Below are positions 12,235 through 22,097 of a DNA stretch of 64,000 nt, piece after piece (the first letter of the stretch is position 1; each line of letters opens with the position of its first letter). The translations under genes were made by a program, and so were the position numbers. The notes under the pieces were generated by a model. That model ran no database searches. It was not told the DNA's origin and worked only from the letters and a program-made list of their open reading frames with translations. Origin of the DNA: Oikopleura dioica (lineage: Eukaryota > Chordata > Appendicularia > Copelata > Oikopleuridae); the NCBI GenBank assembly GCA_907165135.1, contig OU015568.1:11788501-11852500 (forward strand), given 5' to 3'.

Positions 12235-13261
12235 ATGCCGAGTTTGACTGACGAGCAGTATGAGCAAAAGCATAACATCAATGATCTTTTTGACTTCTTG
12301 AAGTCGGCTGTAATGAAGAAAAAGCCCCAGAACCCGGAGCAATATGTGATCAATTTGCTAAAGAGGAGAGCGAAGATGATCGCAGGGGAGAGACCTCCAA
12401 GCAGTTTGGTTCAGACTGAGAGGCCTTCAACTAGTTCAGGTATGAACTTATTATTGTATTGAGTTTCCATCCAATTTTTAGGCAGCCGCCCTCGCAACTA
12501 CGACCGTCCCTGGATGTCACAAAGCATGACTTTCGATCGAAAACCCACCCAAGTCGGTCGACCGGACAATAACCTCGATTTGGGGATCCAATCTCGTAAG
12601 GCGACCTTCCAAAACGCTATGAAATCCGCAGATACCGCGAAGATTGATACGGAAGTCAAGAAAATCTCTCAAACTGCATCAAAGAAGATCATCACGCAGG
12701 GTAAACGCCAAGTGCGGGAGGAGTCGGAAGAAATCAAACTCGACATTAGAATTGCTCAGCCAAGCGCGCCAAAGCCAAAAGTTGATGTCAAAGCGCAGGT
12801 AGAAAGTAGTCGCTCCAAGAAAAATGCTCCCACCGGAAAACCAACAACTACGGTTGCTGCAAACCCTCTGAACAAAGTCACGAAGCAAGTAACAATCAAT
12901 CAAGCCCATGAAGTGCCGACGCCGAACGAGGTCGCCATCGCGGAAAATCCCTACGATCTTCAAATGGAAGGCGTCAAAGTGACCGAAACCGAGCTTAAGC
13001 GTCACGCTGGGATGAACAAGCCAAACCCGACGCAGAACTATCCTCCAGTGAGAGCTCCATCAGCTCGGCATTCGAAAACTCAGTCTGACATCGACTTAGA
13101 GAACTTTTTATCGACTCAACAGAAATGTAAGAATGCTTTTTTCCTTATAATTTTAAAACTCGATCTCAGATGCATCTCCCGCAATGAGCCAACGATCCGA
13201 ATTCTCGCAATTTTCCATCTCGAACTTGGAGACGAAAGAGTGGAAGTTCGCCTTGAACTAG
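12235..13261 (+). CDS. RIIa/docking-domain protein
   Basis: Exons 12235-12439, 12482-13126 and 13170-13261 join to 313 residues. Residues ~6-50 (EQYEQKHNINDLFDFLKSAV, then KKPQNPEQYVINLLKRR) closely resemble the dimerisation/docking helices of PKA regulatory subunit type I, which bind A-kinase anchoring helices. No cyclic-nucleotide-binding domain follows. The remainder is basic, low-complexity and probably disordered, ending near TKEWKFALN. Such RIIa-only proteins are often ciliary or sperm-flagellar adaptors. This gene shares the strand with CFAP74 about 5 kb upstream, but a ciliary role is inference. It is convergent with the LINS1 gene. Confidence 0.65.
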
Positions 13262-13433
13262 ACCTGTCTCTTCAGAATTCATGCGTGTTTTATTCAATCA
13301 TTCCTACTGTAAAAACATACACCAAAGTGGCCTATTTCTTTTCGTGATTCTATCTTTTCTATTGATTCTATTTTCTTAGTAAAATTTCTTTTTATAACAA
13401 AATACATTTGAATATTCAGATTATAGTGTTATT

Positions 13434-14515
13434 TTATTGATTTACAGGCAAGGCATTTTTGATCGCTCTCAGAAATGCGGCAGGTTTGAATGGCAGGCAA
13501 TCGGCTAGCTTTTCGACCTTGGAGTATAAATTTTCCGCCCATGCGATGAAATCATCCTCTTCTATGTTTGCACTTATCTTTCTCAGCAGATCAGCGGTCT
13601 TGAAAAGCTTGAGCAAAAGCGAGAGGGCTTTGAAACTCTCTTCTTCAACGAGCATGTTAAAGAAAATCTCATCGTCGAAGTTCAAATAATCCAAGACAAT
13701 CGCAAAGCTCGGCAGTCGATAAGTTTCATCGCAGGACAGCAAGAATTCAAGCAGAAAATTGTCGTCAGACGTGAGTATTTTGGAGAATTTGAAGTCGTTG
13801 TTTTGTATTAACCAGTCCATGAGCTTTGGTACGCAAGGGTCTTTTTGATACTGGTAACATCTGATAAAAGCTTTTTGTGGATGAAAATAGGCGTGTAAAA
13901 CTTCAAGGCTTGAACTTGTTATCAGCCCGTAAATTTGGTCGATCAGCAGCTGGCATTTACGGATTAACAATTAGCCGTATTTTCATACTTCCCTAAAAGT
14001 GCGCCAGAAATGCGAAATTCGTCGAAAGAGCTCAATTCTGATGAGATTTCGTTTTCTTTCCAATTGTCTTCGATCTCTGTTTTTATGAATCTGATAATTA
14101 TTTCGCTCTGCGTGAAGACTTTTTGCGCAAGAACATTCAACTCTGAGCAAGGCTTGTTGTCTCTGCTGAGATTTTGACAGGGCATGGTTCTATGAACGAC
14201 TTGAAGCCACCACCAAAGAAGATCTTTATTGTTTTCATTCATTTCTAACGTGGATAAGGATAGGGCTTCCTCTTCTAAAGAGATATTGTCGTTGTCTACC
14301 CAGGAAATGAGAAGTTGAAATCCCATCTTCTGCAGATTGGCATCAGCTGCATTTTTAATCGCATTTATTAAATCTTTAATGATCAATAATATTTGCATAC
14401 GCATCGATTTACTAAAATTTATGATAGATCTCATTCCTGTTACATTTTTCTGACGATTAGAGACCGGAATCGAGAATGATTGAAGAATTAACTCGTCAGG
14501 ATTTTCATAGAGCAT
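13434..14515 (-). CDS. LINS1: Protein Lines homolog, C-terminal type
   Basis: On the minus strand, exons 14515-13989 and 13914-13434 join to 335 residues (human about 757). The C-terminal half is alpha-helical and resembles the Lines C-terminal region. The end block KVEKLADCLPFKPAAFLRAI matches the position and pattern of the human LFPYNPTALLKLL helix. Lines genes were defined in Drosophila segmentation and Wnt signalling. The intron is placed at GGGAA|GTATG with an acceptor 74 nt away (AACAAG); a 45-nt GG-AG alternative is also in frame. The N-terminal armadillo-like part is missing or unrecognisable, so a 5' exon could be overlooked. Divergent from FNBP4 with 256 bp between starts. Confidence 0.5.
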
Positions 14516-14771
14516 TTTTATCGTTTGGTTTTCTAAATGATTGTTGATTTAGCGACATGGTCATTCAGCTGAGTCAAACTTTTTTTCAGAATTTGGGTGT
14601 CGTTATTTTCAACCCTCGGGGTCGTCCTGGAGGGAAAGTTCTCTCAAATTAGAAATAAAATCGAATCTGCCACGCGTGTTCATTGGCCCTCTCAACTGGA
14701 AAGCCCTGGGAGCCTCTCTCAAGAGTTTTGATTCTTGAAAACATCTCCTGCTTCTGTGATAAAAGAGCAAC

Positions 14772-17171
14772 ATGAGTAACGGGAATATCAACAGTGGCAA
14801 TCAGTGGGGTCATTTGAACCCAGAAGTGCAAATTGTTCAAAAGAGAAAAAAAGTACAAGAAAGATTTTAATCGGTAAATAAGCGTAACTTCAGGACAACC
14901 GCCTCGGTCTTCTGGAAACAAAATCGTCTTCCTCAGAAGATGAAGACTCCGATCAGGAAATCAAAGACAGTGGGATGCAATCAAAAATGCTCAATTTCAT
15001 GAAAGAGCTTCAAAAAGCCGAGGAAGAGAAAGATAAACGCGAGGAGGAAAAGGCCCGAAGAAAAGAAGAACGAGAAAAGGCGAAAATTGAACCGAGTAAG
15101 AAATAAGTTTATCATTTTACGAGCGTAAATCAATTTAACAATGGAGAATTCCGAATTTTATTCAACTTTAGATCGATGGGGGCCGTGGATTGAATTCTTT
15201 GACGAGAGTACCCAGCATCCGTATTTTTACAACGAGAAAACTAAAGAAACTGTATGGGAGCTCTCACAGGAAACGAAAGAGATTTATATAAGAGAAAAGG
15301 AAGAAAAATTGAAGAAGATCGAAAAGGAAAATCAGAAAAAGATTGAAAAAGAAGAGAATAAGAGGGAAGAATGTAAGTTTTTAAAGATTCATTTCATCTA
15401 TCTAATTATTTCATAATAAAGAATCTAAAAATTTTTAGCGAGAACGTCAAAAAGCCGTTCCCGGTCACGATCGCGTTCTCACTCAAGAACCAGATCACCA
15501 GCTCGCCGAACTCGATCTCGATCAAAGTCACCTTCTCAAGAAAGGTCAGTTGATGTAGAAAATGTTTGCAATTTTTTAATTTTCAGGAAACGCGCGAAAA
15601 AAAGAAGCCCGAGCCCATCAAAACTCCGCAAACTTGAAAAGGTGAGAATCTTGATGATGCTCGATCATCTGCTGATCACGTGACTTGGATTATAATTCAA
15701 ATACATGGGCTTGTGGACCCTTAACCATTCAGTACTGAAGATCAGTCTCACTCTGCTCCAGATCACGGCTAAAAATGGTAAGTTGAGCTGATGAACTTGT
15801 AGTTTTAGAGGTTATTTTACGTGACATGACGTAAGACTCTGTCAATAGGAATTTTGTAGCTTCGGATCAGCGACCTTTGGACCGAGATATTCGAAAAATC
15901 GAAGTTCAATTTATCCAGCTACAGACTGTATCTCTAGATCGCGAAATTCGTAATAATTCTGCGCTTTTCAGTAAACATAAATTATTCTTGAAACCATTAA
16001 GAGAACCCTACCTAACGAAAATTTCAGAATCCACGAAAATTCTTCGCTGAAGGAGGTAAACCTACAAAACAACCATCAATTTAAAAATTCTATATACAAC
16101 CACAAAGAAAAATAAGTCACTTGAAAGATCTTGAGTAGGGTTTTTAGGATTTGGAGGCACGAACGAAAATCGCAATCGACAAGCTCAAATATTTCAAGTT
16201 TGACAACCAAAAGAACCTTCACTCACTTCAACTTGCTTTTATCCAGCTTCAAGCTCGACTAGAGGATTTTGAGGCTGGAAAACTAGATGCTTTTTATTTT
16301 CAAAAGAAAGTCAAAGGTTGCTTCTTCCTATCCTTAGTTCAGATTTGTAATCACCTCTTTAGAGCATGAGAATGCAATTTCCCGTTTCGAAGAGACCGCC
16401 GCGCCAAGTGGTCACTCTCTTCTCTGGGATACGACTGACCAAACTTATGGCTACGTTAACAATTTTTCTGGGGAGGTGACATTTTCCTACCCGTCTTTAA
16501 AACCGTCTGAAAAAACGTCTGGAACACCCACGCGCGTTTACAAGTCGTCGAAAAGCTCCAAATCTGACAGCACCCCTTGGAAATATGGCGAAGATGGGTC
16601 CGTTAGCGGAGTCCTTGGTGGTGGAAAGAAGCGAACCCCCCTCGAGGCTTATCAGAAAAGCCAGACAGACATCTTGAAAGACCAGGTTTACGCGGAGAAA
16701 GCTCAGCGTCTTCGGGCAGACGAGGAGGTTAAAAGCACAAGGCCAAAACAAAATGAAATGAACGACAGACGCCTCGCGAGACTTGGCATCAAAATCGACG
16801 CGTCACCAGAAAAGAAGTCCGAAGATGTTATTTTCACGCCGAAATTTAATGAAAAGACAAGAGAGAATAAAAAGGTTGTTTCAGAAAAGTTATCCAAGGT
16901 AGCTGGGGATGAAAAAGAAGATAAAGGAAACTGCTCCGATGATGCAATGTTGATCAGCGACGAAGAAGAGGTTCAACCGCAGGAAAAACGCAAGAAACGT
17001 AGAAAGAAAGAAAAGACCGTAAAATCGAAGCCTTCGGACTCGAAGGTAATGAGTGAAGGGTACAAGATTCAATTCTACTCCCTAATTCAGAAACAAAATC
17101 ACTTGTTGGACAAGTGGCGGCAGCGCAAAGAAGAGGAACAAACAAATCTCTGGGATCAGCTCGGAATTTAA
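14772..17171 (+). CDS. FNBP4: Formin-binding protein 4-like, two WW domains
   Basis: Seven exons (14772-14852, 14894-15095, 15172-15372, 15439-15544, 15587-15641, 16148-16316, 16363-17171) give 540 residues. A first WW domain (GPWIEFFDESTQHPYFYNEK, then KETVWELS) is followed by a charged helix and a short RS-rich stretch. A helical segment (QLQARLEDFEAGKLDAFYF) follows, then a second, degenerate WW (HSLLWDTTDQTYGYVNNFSG). The order WW, helix, WW matches FNBP4, which binds proline-rich formin segments and splicing-related partners. Human FNBP4 is about 1,017 residues, so this copy is short. The C-terminal end is lysine-rich, probably nuclear. The 506-nt intron 15642-16147 is unusually long for this locus. 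Confidence 0.72.
15642..16147 (+). other. Long FNBP4 intron
   Basis: This 506-nt intron separates the RS stretch from the helical exon. It contains a decoy exon (16028-16055) with good splice signals but the wrong length for the frame. I see no RNA gene or repeat in it. Confidence 0.45.
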
Positions 17172-17260
17172 GTTTTATTATTCGCACTTTCTTTGCCTGT
17201 TTTAGGACCTGTCTACTTTCTGTGTGTTTTGACTAAATCTAGTGGTCAAGAAACAATTAG

Positions 17261-17278
17261 TATCTTTCAATTTTTCAG
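17261..17278 (+). other. Splice acceptor in CPT1 5' leader
   Basis: A pyrimidine-rich TTTCAATTTTTCAG acceptor ends at 17278, 57 bp before the CPT1 ATG and 107 bp after the FNBP4 stop. It may be a spliced-leader acceptor for an operon transcript or the end of a leader intron. Confidence 0.3.
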
Positions 17279-17335
17279 ATCGGGCGAAAAATCTTGGGCG
17301 TGGTTTCGTTCAGTTATCGTTTTGCTGTTTAAAAG

Positions 17336-20141
17336 ATGGCGGAGGCTCACTCTGCCGTTGGATTCCAATTTACCGTCACTCCGGATGGAATCGACGTCGA
17401 CTTCAATCGCAACGCCTTCAAGGCCGTTGTCCAGTCCGGTGGCCGTTCCTGGCGCAAACGTCTGGTTCGATTTGTCAACCGATTCGGTTCTGGCGTCTAC
17501 CCTGCGCGGTTGGAAACCATTGCCGGCGCAGTAGTGGCGTTTATCATCGTCGACAAGACTACGGATCTTGACCTCGATCGGGGAGCAATCAAGGCGATTG
17601 AGAGTGTCCTGCCTTCTGTTTTTAATATCGGTGGAAAGTACTTCACAGCTTCGTGTGTTTTTGCTGGTGGAGTTTTTACGATTCTCATCTATGTTGTCAG
17701 GTAGGATCTATGATTCATGAATTTTATCCAAGCAATCATTCAGGTACATCCTCAAAGGTTGTTTTTCATACCACGGTTGGATGTTCGAAGGGCGCGGAAA
17801 GAAATCAATTACAACAAGAATCTGGGGCATCTTGGTCACGATCTTCAAGGGCCGTAATCCCCTTCTTTATTCTTACCAAGGGTCTCTTCCAAAACTCCCT
17901 GTTCCAGCAATCAAGGACACGCTCAACCGATACCTTCGATCTGTTCGGCCACTTTTGACCGATGAAGAATACGAAGACATGGCCTTGCTTGCTGAAGAGT
18001 TCCAAATGGAATCGCCAACCGTCTTCAGCGATACCTTGTCGCCAAGTCCTGGTGGGCCTCGAATTATGTCTCTGATTGGTGGGAAGAATTCGTTTACCTG
18101 CATTCGCGAGATGCTATCATGGTCAATTCTAATTTCTACGCCATGGATTTGGCTCTCTGCAGACCAACGGACAGGCAAACCGCACGAGCTGCTACACTCA
18201 TCCAAGGTAACAAATCGATGTGTTCATTCACTTATTATTTTAGCTTGTTTCCGATGGCGCTCACAACTGGATAAAGAACGAGTCAAGCCTCTGATGGCCG
18301 GAAACATGGTTCCACTTTGTTCTTACCAGTACGAGCGAACATTCAACACCACCCGAATTCCCGGTATCGACAAGGATAAAATTGTGAAGCTCGAGGACTC
18401 TCGACACGTAGCTGTTTACCACAAAGGTCGATGGTTTAAGGTCTATTGCTACTACGCAGGACGACTTTTGACTACTTCTGAAATAGAACATCAGCTTGAT
18501 TTGATTTTGAAGGATGACACTCCTCCTGCTCGGTAAGAGACTTTTTTCAAACACTATCGCTCATAATAATTTAGAGGAGAGGAAGATTTGGCATGTCTTA
18601 CCGCTGGAAAACGGGTTCCCTGGGCTCAAGCACGACAAACACATTTTTCGGTAATTTAGGCGCGACGTCATAATTCTCTTGACCTTTCTTCGTAGTATGG
18701 TGTCAACGCCAAGAGTCTCAAAGCAATTGAATCATCCGCATTCTGTGTTTGTCTGGATGAAGGCACTCCTAAAATTGATGTAAGCTCTCCCTTTATCAAG
18801 TCGCGTTTTAGCTATTATTTCTAGCTTCAAGATAAAGCCGCTCTTTCAAGCTATGCGAAGGATCTTCTTCATGGAAAAACTAACGATCGATGGTTCGATA
18901 AGACCTTTACACTTGTCGTTTTCAAGAACGGTATCTACGGTGCCAATGTTGAGCACTCGTGGGCTGATGCGCCGATCTTCGGACATCTGTGCGAGGAAAT
19001 GTTTTATCATGAGTTCGCTCGACGGTCAGTAGAATTTCGTCTTGAATCGCTTCCAAAGATATTTCTAGACGATACAAAGAAGACGGTACTTGCGACGCCG
19101 ATCGCGCTCATCTCCCATTCAAGCCCGAAAAACTCACCTGGGAAATCGACGAAGATTGCTACGAAATCATTCAGAAACAAAAGATCCAAGCTCAAGGAAT
19201 TGCTGATGACGTTGACATGCACATTCATCCATTCGGAAAATACCACGGCGCACCTGGAACCTTTGGCAAGCGCCTGATCAAATCCTGTGGCGTTTCTCCA
19301 GGTTACTTACCCTTTCAAAGTTTAGCCACTGAAATGTTACTCTTAGACGCGTTTGTTCAACTTGCCCTCCAACTGGCTAATTACCGTGATCAAGGAAAAT
19401 TCTCTCTTACTTATGAAGCTTCAATGACTCGACTTTACCGCGAAGGACGAACTGAAACCGTCAGAAGTTGCACCAACGAGACGTCTGCTTTTGTAAAGGC
19501 CATGGAAGAAGGAGCTGACAAGGAAACTCTCAGAGGACTTGCCCGAGCCGCCGCTAAGTACCACGTCAGCCTCTACCAGGTGAGAAGTCGTATTGATTAT
19601 TGTGTAACTAAAATAATCCCGTATATTCATAATCAATTAACGATTCAAGGCAAACACCTAAAAGGCAAAATAAAACTTGTGACGATTTCCGGAGCAGGAA
19701 TATAAAAAATTATTAGGCCGCGATGACGGGTAAGGGAGTCGACCGACACTTATTCACGCTCTACGTGGTATCTCGGTATCTCGGCCTGGAGTCGAAGTTT
19801 TTGGACACCGCGCTTACCCAGAAATGGCGACTCTCTACGTCACAGACGCCTCACTCCCAGGCTAATCTGATTGACTTCAAGAAGCACCCGGATATGCTCT
19901 CAACTGGTGGCGGATTTGGTCCAGTTTCTGATGATGGCTACGGTGTTTCCTACATTATTTGTGACGAGGATCTTATTATGTTCCATGTAAGCCATTTGAA
20001 ATTGAATTAAAAGCAGTCATTTTAATAATTTTCTTTTAGATTTCTTCTAAGCACTCTTGTGCCCATACCAACAGTGCTCGTTTCGGTGCTAACATAGAAA
20101 AAGCCATGCTAGATGTTGCCGCAGTCTTTGCCGACAAATAA
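17336..20141 (+). CDS. CPT1: Carnitine O-palmitoyltransferase 1 (apparent 1-nt frameshift)
   Basis: Ten exons (17336-17700, 17744-18206, 18244-18532, 18575-18650, 18696-18779, 18825-19024, 19069-19301, 19347-19579, 19717-19986, 20040-20141) align with CPT1 end to end. The start [16 protein letters not shown] is the CPT1 regulatory N terminus, followed by two membrane segments (~55-75, ~100-122). The catalytic His is in [10 protein letters not shown] (~469), with TETVRSC and [12 protein letters not shown] downstream. The enzyme makes acylcarnitine on the mitochondrial outer membrane. Summed exons are 2,315 nt, one short of 772 codons. Frame changes inside exon 2 close to 18,000, between LLAEEF and [17 protein letters not shown], where the alignment is otherwise ungapped. 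An assembly error or a real allele are both possible. Confidence 0.9.
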
Positions 20142-22097
20142 TTTATTTCGAACCCTTCTCACACAGTTGCGATGCTTCTACTGAAACGTTCACGGCCGCT
20201 CAACAACAGAAACATGTTACCTTCATTCAAAAAAATTCTTTCTTTCAAAAAGTAAAATGATGATTCATAGAACTTGAAAGTTCAAAATTTCCATTTGCTG
20301 ATGTTGCTACAGTATAACAATAAATAAATAAGACATTATAAAGTGTAAAGAGATTATTTATTTTGCGCGCTTAGAAAAAAGTGCTCAAAATATCAGTCCA
20401 GTCGCGACCGTTTGCGTGAGGTTCTTCGGTTGTTGGCGATCGTACTTGTTTTCAAGAGTTAGCAGGCTTTATGATTTCATAATGAGATGAATAATAGTCG
20501 AGAGAGTAGTAAAAACAAGGCTTAATTGAGGGTACTAAAACTATGCCAGGTCCTCAAGACTTGCAACTCTTTCCCTTCAAGATGTCTTGATAAATTGATG
20601 GGTTCCGGGTAGCCCAGGAAACTCATCAATTCTCGATCCCGTTGGTTGTGGTTTCTGAAGATTTTGAACTCATTTTACATTTACTATTATCGTTAACTCT
20701 AAAGTTTAGAGTCTAAATTTGCAATCATCGTGAGAATAGCAATAAAAAAGCATATTTCATAAAAGTCAGCTTCTCAGTGAAAATTTATGATCATCTTGTC
20801 TAATTTTCTCGCCTATAACACTTACATTGCGGGGCTAGCAAAGACTGGCGATGCAGCGCAAATCGCAAAAAGAACATCGAAAATGTTCATCGTTTTCTAC
20901 AATTTTAGTATGAAGTATTAGTATGATGATCAGGGGCTTTTATAATGTTTGTAAGATCATCAATTTCTTAATATTTAATCATTTTTTTCACCCTGTTGAA
21001 TAAGTGCATGATCTATGATTTTTATATCAGTGTATTGGTGCTAATGGATTATGCTTATTCAAATAGAGCTGAAGATGATTAGAATCAGTCAAAATTGACA
21101 TGACGGGTAATATTGATCATTTTTGTCTTGAGAAATCATTTCTTCAATTTAAATTTAGATTACTGTAGCAAATATTGCTCAGATAGCATTAAAATCGACC
21201 AACTGTGGTCAGATGAGCTTCTTCATTGAATTTGATGTTGGCGAAACAAAGAATCAGCTCGGATTAAATATAATTTTCGTTCATTATTTTTTGAAAGAAA
21301 TCACCGACGCACACAACCACAAACAATCGTCACCACAGATTTTCAGCTCACAAAATCTCTTCTCATTGTTAGAATATGATCTGACTCGTTGGGTAGCAAG
21401 ATTTGCAGGGCAAAATTCTTGTTCAGGCGAACACGAAACTGTCTATTCTGTCTTTACGGCTATTATTTACGGAGTTGACTTAGGTTTCAGACAGTAATCC
21501 GACCGGCATGATTAATGTTGTCCTTTTTACGTTCTCAGCCGCAGGGATCACCATAAAAGGGTAAAAAGGATTAGCCAGCCCTTCTCGTTAAAATGATCGT
21601 GCAGGTCTCAGGAGTTGAGCTTTTGAATTTGATCCTCATAAACCCTTTTTTATAATAATCTGTAAGAATTCTAAAAGAATTGATCTGAAGGAGAAAACTG
21701 ATTTATCGTTTTATTCATTTTTAAAGAAACAGTTTTATTGTACTCCTCCATCAAATTCGAGTTCAAGTTATTTGAATTAATAAACTTGTCAAAAGGCTTT
21801 TCAGGAAACATGAACGAGGTCAAATACGATTAAATTCTCCGAAGTTTCTGGGGAAAGCGTAATAGGCTCAAAACGCTTAGTGCTTCAAAAATTAAATGCG
21901 GCATGTGCCATTTGGGTCGAGTTTACTAGGCTTGTTTTACTACCATCTCAAACTTTACGGGCTCATTGTCGCAGCGCTTCCGTCATTTAGCCAGAGCCTT
22001 TCGGTCCTGCTAACTGGCTTACAAAGATCCCTAAGATCGACGAGAGAACACCAGAGCTCTGTATCGAGAATAGAGATCCAAGAAGAATGCGATCAGC
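20142..22097 (+). other. Intergenic region without recognised gene
   Basis: This is about 2 kb between CPT1 and the giant mucin gene. It is AT-rich with short open frames on both strands (for example 21213-21497), none with a splice-consistent or family-like product. It probably holds the CPT1 3' UTR, with AATAAATAAATAAG near 20,320, and the promoter of the mucin gene. No tRNA-like fold or CRISPR-like array was seen. Confidence 0.5.

Noticed and set aside
16028-16055. 28-nt candidate exon in the FNBP4 intron
   Set aside because: Good splice signals, but its length breaks the frame with both neighbours.
18000-18010. Programmed -1 ribosomal frameshift in CPT1
   Set aside because: No slippery heptamer or downstream structure is evident, and CPT1 is not known to use one; an indel is simpler.
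21213-21497. 94-codon open frame in the intergenic region
   Set aside because: No splice partner, family likeness or composition typical of coding DNA here.
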